A stretch of DNA of 64,000 nt from Carnobacterium maltaromaticum DSM 20342 (GTDB lineage: Bacteria > Bacillota > Bacilli > Lactobacillales > Carnobacteriaceae). A program made the translations under genes and the position numbers. Positions within the stretch are counted from its first letter, which is position 1; the number at the start of each line of letters is the position of its first letter. Positions 44,980 through 53,700 of this stretch are shown here, in pieces. A model generated the notes under the pieces. The model did no database searches and was not told the DNA's origin. It saw only the letters and a program-made list of their open reading frames with translations. Location of the stretch: the NCBI RefSeq assembly GCF_000744945.1, contig NZ_JQMX01000001.1:992001-1056000 (forward strand), given 5' to 3'.

Positions 44980-45108
44980 GTTATTTATTGGAAACTAGAT
45001 TAGTGATATCCTATCTTACTAACGTAGTTCTTATTATTCGATTACAACCGATTATTAACAGTAATATATTTTTTATTTTTAAATTATCTTTTTTATAAAC
45101 TTAAGACT

Positions 45109-45822
45109 CTATTTTTCACATTCAAAAAACGGGGCGTATTGCTCTGTAATATTTCGACCTAATGGAGTATCTAAGGGTATTATATCAAGAATTTTCTCAT
45201 CATCTAAAAATTTCACTATATGTTTACTAAGTTGAGAAAATACTGCTTCGATATTCTCTGTTTCAATAACTAGCAGTAAACTTATTTGATTTTTTTTCAC
45301 CATTTGAAGTAAAAAAGCACTTCTTACAGAATTATCTTTTTTAAAGAAATCTATACACTTCTCAACGAATAAATACGGATAATCTTTAGGTACACCTAAA
45401 GAAACTTGATCGCCTTTCCGAATATCATCTTGAGGTTCTTCTGAAAAATTCAGATTTTCTCTGGATAACACTAAATTATCACTATATGGATTAATAACTA
45501 TTCCGAATAAACTTAAATCAGACTCAAGTATATTAAAAAATTCTTTAAAGCTAAAAATAACTGATTGTACTTCTTTTGTATTATCAACGTTCAATTGAAA
45601 ATTTTTCCAATCCGTAAATGCTGGTAAGTATTCTATTCCTTTCTCATCTATTATTTTTACGATTGATATTTTATTATTTTCTTTTATAATAGCAGGCAGT
45701 AAAAAATTGCTTTTCTGCATGTACTTGTGAAAATCTGTTTCTACTTGGTTTGAATGTTTTTCTTTTAAACTCTTTACTATCTCCAATAATTTGTTATTTT
45801 CTATCAAGTTTTGTTTATGCAT
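45109..45822 (-). CDS. SseB-like protein, probable immunity gene
   Basis: 237 aa. The N-terminal half has SseB pattern (FLLPAIIKENNKISIVKIID, LPAFTDWKNF, GIVINPYSDNLVLSRENLNF). The C-terminal half resembles SseB_C (VSLGVPKDYPYLFVEKCIDF). SseB-domain proteins often lie next to polymorphic toxins in Firmicutes as immunity or accessory genes. It follows 15 bp after the immunity gene of the main toxin. Confidence 0.78.
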   Translation of the reverse strand: MHKQNLIENNKLLEIVKSLKEKHSNQVETDFHKYMQKSNFLLPAIIKENNKISIVKIIDEKGIEYLPAFTDWKNFQLNVDNTKEVQSVIFSFKEFFNILESDLSLFGIVINPYSDNLVLSRENLNFSEEPQDDIRKGDQVSLGVPKDYPYLFVEKCIDFFKKDNSVRSAFLLQMVKKNQISLLLVIETENIEAVFSQLSKHIVKFLDDEKILDIIPLDTPLGRNITEQYAPFFECEK

Positions 45823-45837
45823 ACTACTATCTCCCTA

Positions 45838-46101
45838 CTAAACTGTATTCTCAATATACTTTGATAACGTTTCTAACTCCTTTAAAATAACATTAGAATA
45901 ATCCCCTGTATCATCCACAAAATTTCTTGACAAACTTTGAATATTAATTTTTATTTTTTTTATATTATTATCATTAATCGCATTTAATATCTGTTTAATT
46001 GCATTTTTAATTCGAACAATACTATAATTATTCTCCTCTTTAAATTTACTTTCTTCTATTAAATTTAATATTTCATGACATTGATTTACTATTTCATCCA
46101 T
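45838..46101 (-). CDS. Probable cognate immunity protein of the main toxin
   Basis: 87 aa, helical, acidic/lysine-rich: MDEIVNQCHEILNLIEESKF and LKELETLSKYIENTV. Not recognised as a known family. It starts 12 bp after the stop codon of the reconstructed toxin, with GGGGGGTG as ribosome site. That is the classic immunity position, so it should neutralise the toxin at 46114-48830 (inference). Intact. Confidence 0.65.
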   Translation of the reverse strand: MDEIVNQCHEILNLIEESKFKEENNYSIVRIKNAIKQILNAINDNNIKKIKINIQSLSRNFVDDTGDYSNVILKELETLSKYIENTV

Positions 46102-46113
46102 ATAGCACCCCCC

Positions 46114-46235
46114 CTATTTACTTGGAACAATTTTTGTATTAGTTATCCATTCAGAAGACCATCCCTGTGGTAATAAAATTTGATCTACACCACCAGAAAG
46201 TATAGTTCCTGTACTTTCAATTGTTTGTGGCGCAA
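46114..46235 (-). pseudogene. Severed C-terminus of the main T7SS toxin
   Basis: Minus-strand translation gives APQTIESTGTILSGGVDQIL, then LPQGWSSEWITNTKIVPSK and a stop at 46114. It joins in frame to the upstream toxin part once the IS3 element and one CAA copy are removed. It carries the GGVDQ segment expected to be part of the toxin active site. Confidence 0.85.
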
Positions 46236-46317
46236 TGGATATATACTAATAAAGTAGACAGTATTTTTAATGGTATACTGTTTATAAGTAGACACTAAAA
46301 CGAAAGGAATGATTCAA

Positions 46318-46599
46318 ATGTCCAATTACAAAAAATATGATGAAGAATTTAAGAAAAGCCTTGTTAATCTTTACCATGGAGGTAAAACACAAACTTCGTT
46401 GTGTAAAGACTATGGCGTTTCCTTTACAGCGTTATCCCGCTGGGTAAAACAATATTCTGAAGTTCAAATTGAAGATGGTTCTATCCTTACTGCTAAACAG
46501 ATTAAAGACTTACAGAAGAAAAATGCTTTATTAGAAGAGGAAAACCTCATCTTAAAAAAAGCGATTGCCATCTTCACGCCACACTCAAACAACGATTAG
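46318..46599 (+). CDS. IS3-family transposase OrfA
   Basis: About 93 aa. Helix-turn-helix region (GGKTQTSLCKDYGVSFTALS, RWVKQY) followed by a leucine-zipper-like stretch (LQKKNALLEEENLILKKAI). The start at 46318 is 9 bases after AAAGGA; an in-frame ATG at 46309 is also possible. It ends shortly after the run of seven A where ribosomes would slip by -1 into orfB. Confidence 0.9.
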   Translation: MSNYKKYDEEFKKSLVNLYHGGKTQTSLCKDYGVSFTALSRWVKQYSEVQIEDGSILTAKQIKDLQKKNALLEEENLILKKAIAIFTPHSNND

Positions 46600-46634
46600 A
46601 TGCGGTTCATTTATTACGTTTTGATCATTCTATT

Positions 46635-47459
46635 GTGCGCCTTTGTAGAGTCTTAAACGTAAATAGAAGTACCTATTATAAACACTTTGACCCAACTCCT
46701 GCTCCTAGAACTGTTGAAAATCAACAGCTTCGACAAACCATTTTTTCTATCTATATGGATTCTAAAAAACGATTAGGTGCTGCGAAAATAAAAGTTGTTC
46801 TTGAGCGTGATTTTGGAATTTTCATTAGTGTTGGGCGAGTGTACCGATTAATGAAATCAATGGATTTGCCAAAAATGTCTACAGCTAAGCCGAAATTTTT
46901 ATATGCGAAACCAAAGGTTTCTTTAGCTTACTCAAATCACTTAAACCAACAATTCAATCCGACTGAACCGAATCGAGTTTGGACGAGCGATATTTCTTAC
47001 ATTCCTGTTAATAAAGGGTTTGTTTATCTCTGTGTCATTTTAGATTTATTTTCCAGGAAAATTATAGGATGGCGCGTTCGTCCAACTATGGAAGCTTCTT
47101 TAGTCCTTGAGACACTTGAAACAGCTGTGAATCAAAGAAATCCCAAAGAGCCTGTTCTATTCCATACAGATCGTGGAAGCCAATACTGTGCGACTAGTGT
47201 TCGTCAATTTTTAGACACACATAACCTCGTTCCATCTTATTCCAAAGCAGCTTACCCATGGGATAATGCCGTAAACGAGTCTTTTTTTAAATATATGAAA
47301 AAAGAAGAACTGAACCGCAGAACATTTAGAACAATCCAAGAAGTTGAACAATCTTCATTTGAATATATAGAGGGTTTTTACAATTCAAAACGCCCCCATT
47401 CAGCAAACAATATGATGACCCCGAATGAAAAAGAAAAAATCTATTTTGGGTCTATCTAA
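46635..47459 (+). CDS. IS3-family transposase OrfB (made by -1 frameshift with OrfA)
   Basis: Integrase core (rve) of IS3 transposases. The DDE residues are in VWTSDISYIPVNKGFVYLCV (D), VLFHTDRGSQYCATSVRQFL (D) and AYPWDNAVNESFFKYMKKEE (E). The frame is open well before the GTG at 46635 and continues from orfA after a -1 slip on A AAA AAA (about 46553-46560), giving the usual OrfAB fusion. Full length, so the element looks active. Confidence 0.9.
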   Translation: MRLCRVLNVNRSTYYKHFDPTPAPRTVENQQLRQTIFSIYMDSKKRLGAAKIKVVLERDFGIFISVGRVYRLMKSMDLPKMSTAKPKFLYAKPKVSLAYSNHLNQQFNPTEPNRVWTSDISYIPVNKGFVYLCVILDLFSRKIIGWRVRPTMEASLVLETLETAVNQRNPKEPVLFHTDRGSQYCATSVRQFLDTHNLVPSYSKAAYPWDNAVNESFFKYMKKEELNRRTFRTIQEVEQSSFEYIEGFYNSKRPHSANNMMTPNEKEKIYFGSI

Positions 47460-47483
47460 ATTGTATCTATTTTTGTGTCTACT

Positions 47484-48830
47484 TTATTGACATCTGTCCA
47501 CAACTTTCCCTATATTAAGCTGCTGGCCTTTCGGTATTGTAATTTCAATTTCATATTTTCTGCTGTTACCCCATTCTGGTAATAAAGCCGTATCGATTTT
47601 GGCATCTATTCTTGTTTTTGCTGGGGAAGTTGTTGCGTATCCACCAGTTTGTTTTGCTTTCCCTCCATATGTTCTATAAACTTTTACATCTTCCAAAGTT
47701 TCAACAGTCCTGTACTGACCGTCTGTAAAAGTTGCTTGTATCCAATCTGGTAGATTTGCTTTTTCAACTTCTATAACCTTAGAGTCTATTTTTGTACCAT
47801 ATTTACTGCTAACTGGCTGGACTCCTCTAATATCTGTACTGTTAAGTTTAACAGAATTTCCAAATTCTGTCACTCGACCATAAGAGCTTTTCCCAGAATT
47901 GGCTACCATATCTCCTAAATGCTGAACGGAGGTCGCACCTTCTCCTCCATATTTAATTTGGCTGGCTAATCGAACATTTTTACTAAATGAATTCAGCGCA
48001 TAGAGTTCTGTACCTAACCCAACTCCGCCTAAGACTCCTCGGAACACTCGTTCACCTGTTCCTAATTCTCTTCCACTAACCCAGTCTTTTCCTGTAATTG
48101 CACTTCCTACCTCTAAACTACTCACTACAAGACCTAATGCCATTCCTGCTGGTGGAAAAGCGATAGAAGCAATGACAATCACTGCAGCTATCCCTAAATT
48201 CACCCACATTTCTTTTTTCATTTGCTTATCTTTTATAGAGGTGTATTCAAATGCACCTGTATTTAACATCGATTGTTTAAAATCTTCATACTTTATCTCT
48301 TTATCACCCTGGCTCAGTCTATACTGATCAAAATCTGCCTTCATCTTTTTCCCTAATGGACTAGAGTCGGAAAATAAATCATCTACTGTAATTTTATCTT
48401 TTGAGACAGTTTGCATTTCTTGCATACTTGAACTAGTAAAAACCAGCTCCTGCTTTGTTGCACCCGTAATATTTTTTGTTGAATACTTATTGATAGTCAA
48501 ATCACGCATAGCTACTGCGTATTTATCGATTTCTTGATAGAATTTTTCATCAATGGTTTCATCGACTAAATCATGGGCTTTATTTGTAAAACCGTACAAT
48601 ACTTCCATTTTTTCATAAATTTCTTGATAAGTTGTTGTCCGATCTAAATGATGGAAACTAACGACTCCATCCTCATCTTTAGCACTGATTTTTTCTTCAG
48701 CTTTTTCTAAATTTTTAGTAATGTCTTTAAGATCATCAATCACACCTTTGCCCCAAGCGCCTTTTCCAACTACATTTCCAACACTTGAACGCATGGTTTC
48801 CCAACCACCACTACTTGTTTTTACATCCAC
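47484..48830 (-). pseudogene. Main T7SS polymorphic toxin, truncated by IS3
   Basis: 443 native residues plus five codons read from the IS. The N-terminal about 200 residues are helical and would mark it for the T7SS. A hydrophobic helix pair follows (about 208-245), then a pretoxin TG-type motif GKDWVSGRELGTGERVFRG (247-265). The C-terminal toxin domain starts near 380: VYRTYGGKAKQTGGYATTSP, LPEWGNSRKYEIEITIPKGQ. With the severed end it has RxYGG...GGYxTTxP...GKVAPQ...GGxxQ, a pattern I associate with TNT/ADP-ribosyltransferase-like NAD-acting toxins (inference). Starts at a GTG after AGGTG. It occupies the lmo0066-like toxin position of Listeria. Confidence 0.82.
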
Positions 48831-48846
48831 CTAGTTCACCTCATTC

Positions 48847-49155
48847 CTATGTTAATTCTTGTTCACCTGTTATTTTAGCTGCTAATGCTTGATCTAAAGC
48901 CATTGCTTCTTCCATCGCCATCACAACCAGTTGGAACGCTCGATTATAATGTTGAGTGACTTCAAACGACTTATTCGTAATATCTTGATAGCTTGAAAAG
49001 ACTTCTTTAGCTTTACCTTCTTTATAAAAAGAGCTAGATATAATTTTTTTGGCTGCCGCTTTCGCGTTGCCTTCAAATTCTTTATTGATCTGATCTAAAT
49101 AGCTAGCTATTTTTTCCATTTCAGTTGGATTGACAAAGAATTTTTCTTTTCCCAT
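48847..49155 (-). CDS. Small helical T7SS partner protein
   Basis: 102 aa, all helical: MGKEKFFVNPTEMEKIASYL, then FYKEGKAKEVFSSYQDITNK and VVMAMEEAMALDQALAAKI. Length and helix-loop-helix layout recall the WXG100 superfamily, although no WXG is present. It lies directly upstream of the toxin, where small targeting partners of LXG toxins usually are. A role in toxin export is inferred. Confidence 0.72.
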   Translation of the reverse strand: MGKEKFFVNPTEMEKIASYLDQINKEFEGNAKAAAKKIISSSFYKEGKAKEVFSSYQDITNKSFEVTQHYNRAFQLVVMAMEEAMALDQALAAKITGEQELT

Positions 49156-49180
49156 TTTATTCTCTCCTTGTACTAAAATT

Positions 49181-49214
49181 TTGTCGAACCGAGTAGAGCT
49201 GATTCATAAGAACT
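49181..49214 (-). repeat. Degenerate minimal copy of the palindromic repeat
   Basis: Minus-strand AGTTCTTATGAATCAGC and GGTTCGACAAAATT correspond to the outer arms of repeats A-F without the inner part. It lies between two T7SS genes, just ahead of a ribosome site. Confidence 0.5.
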
Positions 49215-49243
49215 AGACATCACTTACTAGAATAAATTCATCT

Positions 49244-49978
49244 CTATTCAGCTACTTGTTGTTCGCTAGCTGCTGCTCCATATGGAATAGCTAAACTATC
49301 AAAAACAAACTTCATCAACCAATATTGGCTTGCTCGATAGTATTTAGGTTCATTAAAATCAACGGCATATAATTCACCTTGGTCTTGATACATCAACCAT
49401 TGTTCATGATATTCTGCAGAATCGACTTCTTCTTTATACAACTCACCTTTAAAGATTTCAATATTTAGTAAATTCGTTTTCAACTCTAACTTTTCAGCAA
49501 TTCTTCTCTGAGAGTTTCGCATTTTTTTCAAAATAAACTCAGTTTCATCTTCTAATGGCTCCCTCTGTAACAAGGGAGATTCGTCAAATAAATTTTTTAA
49601 TAAGACCAACTTATCTATAATTTTTAGCTGATACTTCTTATTGGCTTCCACTTCTACTAATAAAACTAAGTTTTCTTGATCATCTGGTAAAAAACCAACC
49701 ATACAATTATTAATCCGAGTATATTGGCTACTGTTAATATAGCTGTTTAAAGCTGATAAAACATAGTATCCACCTTCTGTTAACGTTTCATCTTCACTCA
49801 GTATTCCTTTTTCTTGTAATGTCTCCCCTGCATCTTGCATCATTGTTGAATTTAACAATAATTGTACTTTTTTATCAGGCAAGCCAAAAACGGAACTTGT
49901 GCCACAAGCTTCTGCTAAAAGAAACAATTCTGAAACACTAAAACTATTTTCATTTATTATTTTTTCTTCAGTTTGCAT
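49244..49978 (-). CDS. DUF5081-like T7SS-associated protein
   Basis: About 244 aa, soluble, acidic. ENSFSVSELFLLAEACGTSS, then VFGLPDKKVQ and GGYYVLSALNSYINSSQYTR; EspG-like overall layout of a cytosolic T7SS chaperone. The gene order equals Listeria lmo0064, annotated DUF5081. Its ATG overlaps the stop of the WXG100 gene (TGATG). A role as export chaperone is inferred. Confidence 0.7.
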   Translation of the reverse strand: MQTEEKIINENSFSVSELFLLAEACGTSSVFGLPDKKVQLLLNSTMMQDAGETLQEKGILSEDETLTEGGYYVLSALNSYINSSQYTRINNCMVGFLPDDQENLVLLVEVEANKKYQLKIIDKLVLLKNLFDESPLLQREPLEDETEFILKKMRNSQRRIAEKLELKTNLLNIEIFKGELYKEEVDSAEYHEQWLMYQDQGELYAVDFNEPKYYRASQYWLMKFVFDSLAIPYGAAASEQQVAE

Positions 49979-50277
49979 CACAGACTCCTCACTTTCGCAG
50001 CTTCAGGTTGACTGTCAAAAGCAGCAATATTTTCTTTTAAATGATTGAAAGCCGTTGTCTGTAATTTTGTTGCAGCATATAAATCTTCATGATACTGTAC
50101 AATAATATCCAAATAGGCCTCAAATGCATCGCGTGTTTCACCACTCCATTTTGCACCACCAACATAGTTTTTTAATTTTTTTGTTAAATCTAAGCTTGTT
50201 TTTACTGAATTTTTCAAATCATCAGCACCTTTACTTGCTTGTTCCAAAGATTCTCCTAAAATTTCTATTTTAGCCAC
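49978..50277 (-). CDS. WXG100-family protein (EsxB-like)
   Basis: 99 aa when started at the GTG at 50277, which has GGGAG five bases upstream; this is the standard WXG100 length. The WXG turn is W44-S-G46 (GGAKWSGETRDAF) between two helices, and a C-terminal YHEDLYAATKL helix follows. Secreted through EssC, probably as a dimer. Its order relative to essC matches Listeria lmo0063. Confidence 0.82.
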   Translation of the reverse strand: MAKIEILGESLEQASKGADDLKNSVKTSLDLTKKLKNYVGGAKWSGETRDAFEAYLDIIVQYHEDLYAATKLQTTAFNHLKENIAAFDSQPEAAKVRSL

Positions 50278-50310
50278 GAGTTCTCCCTCTTTTCTTTTCA
50301 CAAATTTTTT

Positions 50311-50709
50311 CTAAGCGCGACGTGCTTCCTCTAAAGCTTCCTTATCCTTTTTTGCTTTCTCTTCTTTTTTTCGTTGCTTTTCTTGTGCTTCAGATATGGC
50401 TAAAGCTTTATACATCTCATATTGTGCTTTCGCTTGTTGCTTAGCTGATTTCAATCCTGCTTTTTTCTTTTCTTCCTCTGCTAAATACGTTGCAATGTCA
50501 GTAGTTAAGGACTCTCTTTTTTGATCAAAATCTTTTGATGGTATTTTCGAATTTGAAAAGTTAGGAACAGAATTTTTATAACTGTCAAATGTAGATTGGG
50601 CTTCACTTACTTTTTTCTGATGATACGTTTCACAATCTTTTAAATTTTGATAGAGAGAGTAGTACTTATCTCTTTTTTGTTCTGTTGGTGTTTTAAAAAA
50701 ATCAAACAT
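50311..50709 (-). CDS. Coiled-coil T7SS-associated protein (DUF5082-like)
   Basis: 132 aa, almost wholly helical and highly charged (EEEKKKAGLKSAKQQAKAQY; QEKQRKKEEKAKKDKEAL). It starts MFDFFKTPTEQKRDKYYSLY at the ATG at 50709, six bases after AGGTG. Located directly after essC, the place of Listeria lmo0062 (DUF5082). Function unknown; probably an export partner. Confidence 0.68.
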   Translation of the reverse strand: MFDFFKTPTEQKRDKYYSLYQNLKDCETYHQKKVSEAQSTFDSYKNSVPNFSNSKIPSKDFDQKRESLTTDIATYLAEEEKKKAGLKSAKQQAKAQYEMYKALAISEAQEKQRKKEEKAKKDKEALEEARRA

Positions 50710-50736
50710 CGTTTTCACCTCACTAATTAAATTAAG

Positions 50737-53700
50737 TTAAACTTTTGGCAATTTTAATTTTTGACCAAAATTATTCCGCGTATAATAAGCTTCATATGGC
50801 AATAAGCTTGGTTCATTATAGTTCTTATTACTTGCTTCTAAGATATGTTGCTCATTTAGCTTCGTTAAAACAATTCCTGATTTTTGTTGTTTAAATACAT
50901 CAGATATTGCATCATAAGCCTTACCAGTTTTATTGCTAATTCCACCCAATACAAAATGCATTCCCATTTTCCAACTATTTTGAATCAATGTTGCAACTGA
51001 TTTTTCAAAATCTTTTTCTTTTGGTAACATTTCTAACAAACTAGGCATATCTGGAACAAAAATAATAAATGGTTTTACTCGTCCAGCATACTCGGCTAGG
51101 GTTAAATCTTCATTTTCATCTAGCAAGTCTTCATATTCATCTTCTCTATCTTCATAAAACACTTGCAGCTTAGCAAAAAATTCTCGGTAGCTCTCTTCAT
51201 TAGCTAAACTTCCATAATATTCCTTAGTGCTGTATTCTTTTTTAAAGGCACGTTCATTGTTATCTAATAGTGCGAAGTCTATTTCGGCTGCACTATCTAC
51301 GGCTTTCATTAATACATTTGTCATCGTACTAACCGTTTCAACTGTGTCACCTAAAATCAAAGTACTTTTTTCTTTTTTATAGTCAAGTCCAATAGGCAAT
51401 ACATTTTCAAAGTCTAAGCCAATTGGAATTCCACTCGTTTGTAGCATGTTTCTCGTGGCTTTTTTCGCCACAAATTCTTCAAAATCAAGCACTTCTGGAA
51501 TCATCGGAATCTCCTCTGGCCGTTCCCCAGTCCAATAAGCATCCATTTCTTTCGCTTCTGATTGAATCGCGTCAATGATATCCAGTGTCTCTTCTCCTTC
51601 AGTCGGCAATGCCGCTTGGAACAAGGCTGGATCTTCTAACTTAATCAAGCCACGGCCTGGTAAATCATCAATCGCTAAACTTGTACGTCCCACAATATTT
51701 CTCGGTTCCGCATCATCAATCATCTTCAAGGCTAACTGCAACTTAATGTTACTTTGCAGATTCGCGCGCATGCTGGCTGTTCGACCTGCTGAAATAATCA
51801 AATGTAACCCAATCCCCGCACCTTCACGAGAAATTTGTGTTAATATTTTTTCCAATGGATCTTCATATTTCATGCCCTTAAAGCCTTCATAGCCATCCAC
51901 TAAAATCAGAATACTTGGCTCTTCATTGCCACTGGCCTTCTCGTACATGGCTAAATTAGCTACGGCATATTGACTCAACATCTTCTTACGACGTTTAATC
52001 TCTGTCGCCATCCGACGAATGAATTTGCCAATCTTCTCATCTTCATCACTATTCATGGTATCCGCAATATGTGGCAAGCTCCGTAATGGTAACAAACCGT
52101 TCGTCCCAAAGTCTAACAAATACGCATGAAGTCTTTCTGGATTGTGTTTTCGAGCTAAGCCCATCATAATCGTTTGTAAGAAGGTCGATTTACCAAAGGC
52201 AGGACTTGAATAAACAGCCATATGGCCTTCTTTGGATAAATTCAAACTTAAGGTTTCTTGTGCTTGCATCGTTGGAATATCGGCAATCCCAATCACAGGC
52301 ACCAATTCACCTTTATTTTCCGTTGCCCAAGCTTCTTGATAACTGACTGGGTCTAATAATGGCAAGTAATTCCGGGCAGCCAACGGTGGCAACCACGGTC
52401 TTGGCAAGGCTTCAATCCCCGCTTTTTCCGTAATCGCTTGAATCCCATCAATAATCGCATCTAATTCTGTCGGCACAGTCTTCACTTCATCCGCATTTTC
52501 CAAGCCACTTAAATCTTCACTTAAAATATCATACTGACCTAAATCATTAATCGCATAAACGGTTAAATCTTCGGCTGTGGATTCGTCTTTATCTGGTTGA
52601 TAATCCGCACCACTCCACGCACTTTGGAACAATTCATAAATTTCATTATTCCCAACTTGTAAATAAGCTCGACCTGCTTGGGTAATTTCTGCTGCATCTG
52701 GCGTTTTCAACATTTCCATTGAATCGGCACGATCCGCTACTTTTAAGGCCAATTTAAATTTCGAGTTACTCCAAATTTGATCATTCACGACACCCGATGG
52801 TTTTTGGGTAGCTAGAATTAAATGAATCCCTAACGAACGCCCAATCCGTGCTGTAGAAACCAACTCGGACATAAACTCAGGTTGTTCCGCTTTTAACTCC
52901 GCAAACTCATCACTAATTAAGAATAAATGCGGCATTGGATCACTAACATCGCCATCCTTATAAAGCTTTTGGTATTGATTAATATGGTTGACATTATTCT
53001 CAGAAAACAAACGTTGACGGCGCTTTAACTCGGCATTAATCGAAATCAGTGCGCGCATACTTTGTGCGCCATCTAAGTTGGTAATACTTCCCAATAAATG
53101 CGGCAAGTTACGGAATAAGTTCGCCATTCCCCCACCTTTATAATCGATTAGTAAGAACGCTACATCATAAGGATGGAAATTCACTGCTAAACTTAAAATA
53201 TAACTTTGGACAATTTCTGATTTACCTGAACCCGTTGTTCCCGCTACTAAACCATGAGGTCCATGTGCTTTTTCATGAAGGTTCAGCATCACAACATCTT
53301 CTTTGCCTCGTAAGCCAAGTGGTACAGCTAAACTCTTATGTGGCGAATGCGCAGCCCAACGATCTTGGACATTTAATTCTTCAAAGCGCTCGACTTCGTA
53401 CATTTCTAAAAACGTCACACTTTCAGGAATACTGTTTTTCAAGTTTTGTAAATGATTTAACGGCGCCAAGGTTCTAGGCAAACGTTCTTTGTCAAAGTCT
53501 ACTGGGAAATGATCTAAGGCGAAGCTTGTATTTTTTAAATCGCCATTTTCAAGCACCATCACACCAGTATTTCGGTCACGAATATCAATAACCGTCTTAA
53601 CGTTCTCTGACAAACTACTCATAACATCTTGCACAAAAATAATACTACAGCCTAATTCTGTTGGATCTTCATTAAAGAATTCCATAATTGTATGATCCAG

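Larger units (their letters stand above)
46236..47500 (+). mobile_element. IS3-family (IS150-type) insertion sequence
   Basis: 1265 bp with imperfect terminal repeats (left TGGATATATACTAATAAAGT, right end complement TGGACAGATGTCAATAAAGT, both continuing AGACA). Flanked by a 3-bp direct repeat CAA (46233-46235 and 47501-47503). It contains overlapping orfA and orfB with an A7 slippery run. Inserted near the 3' end of the main toxin gene. Confidence 0.92.

Noticed and set aside
36243..46235. Interpretation of the small-gene region as a prophage remnant
   Set aside because: No integrase, portal, terminase, lysis or attachment-site features; fragments match secreted-toxin tails and immunity-type proteins instead.
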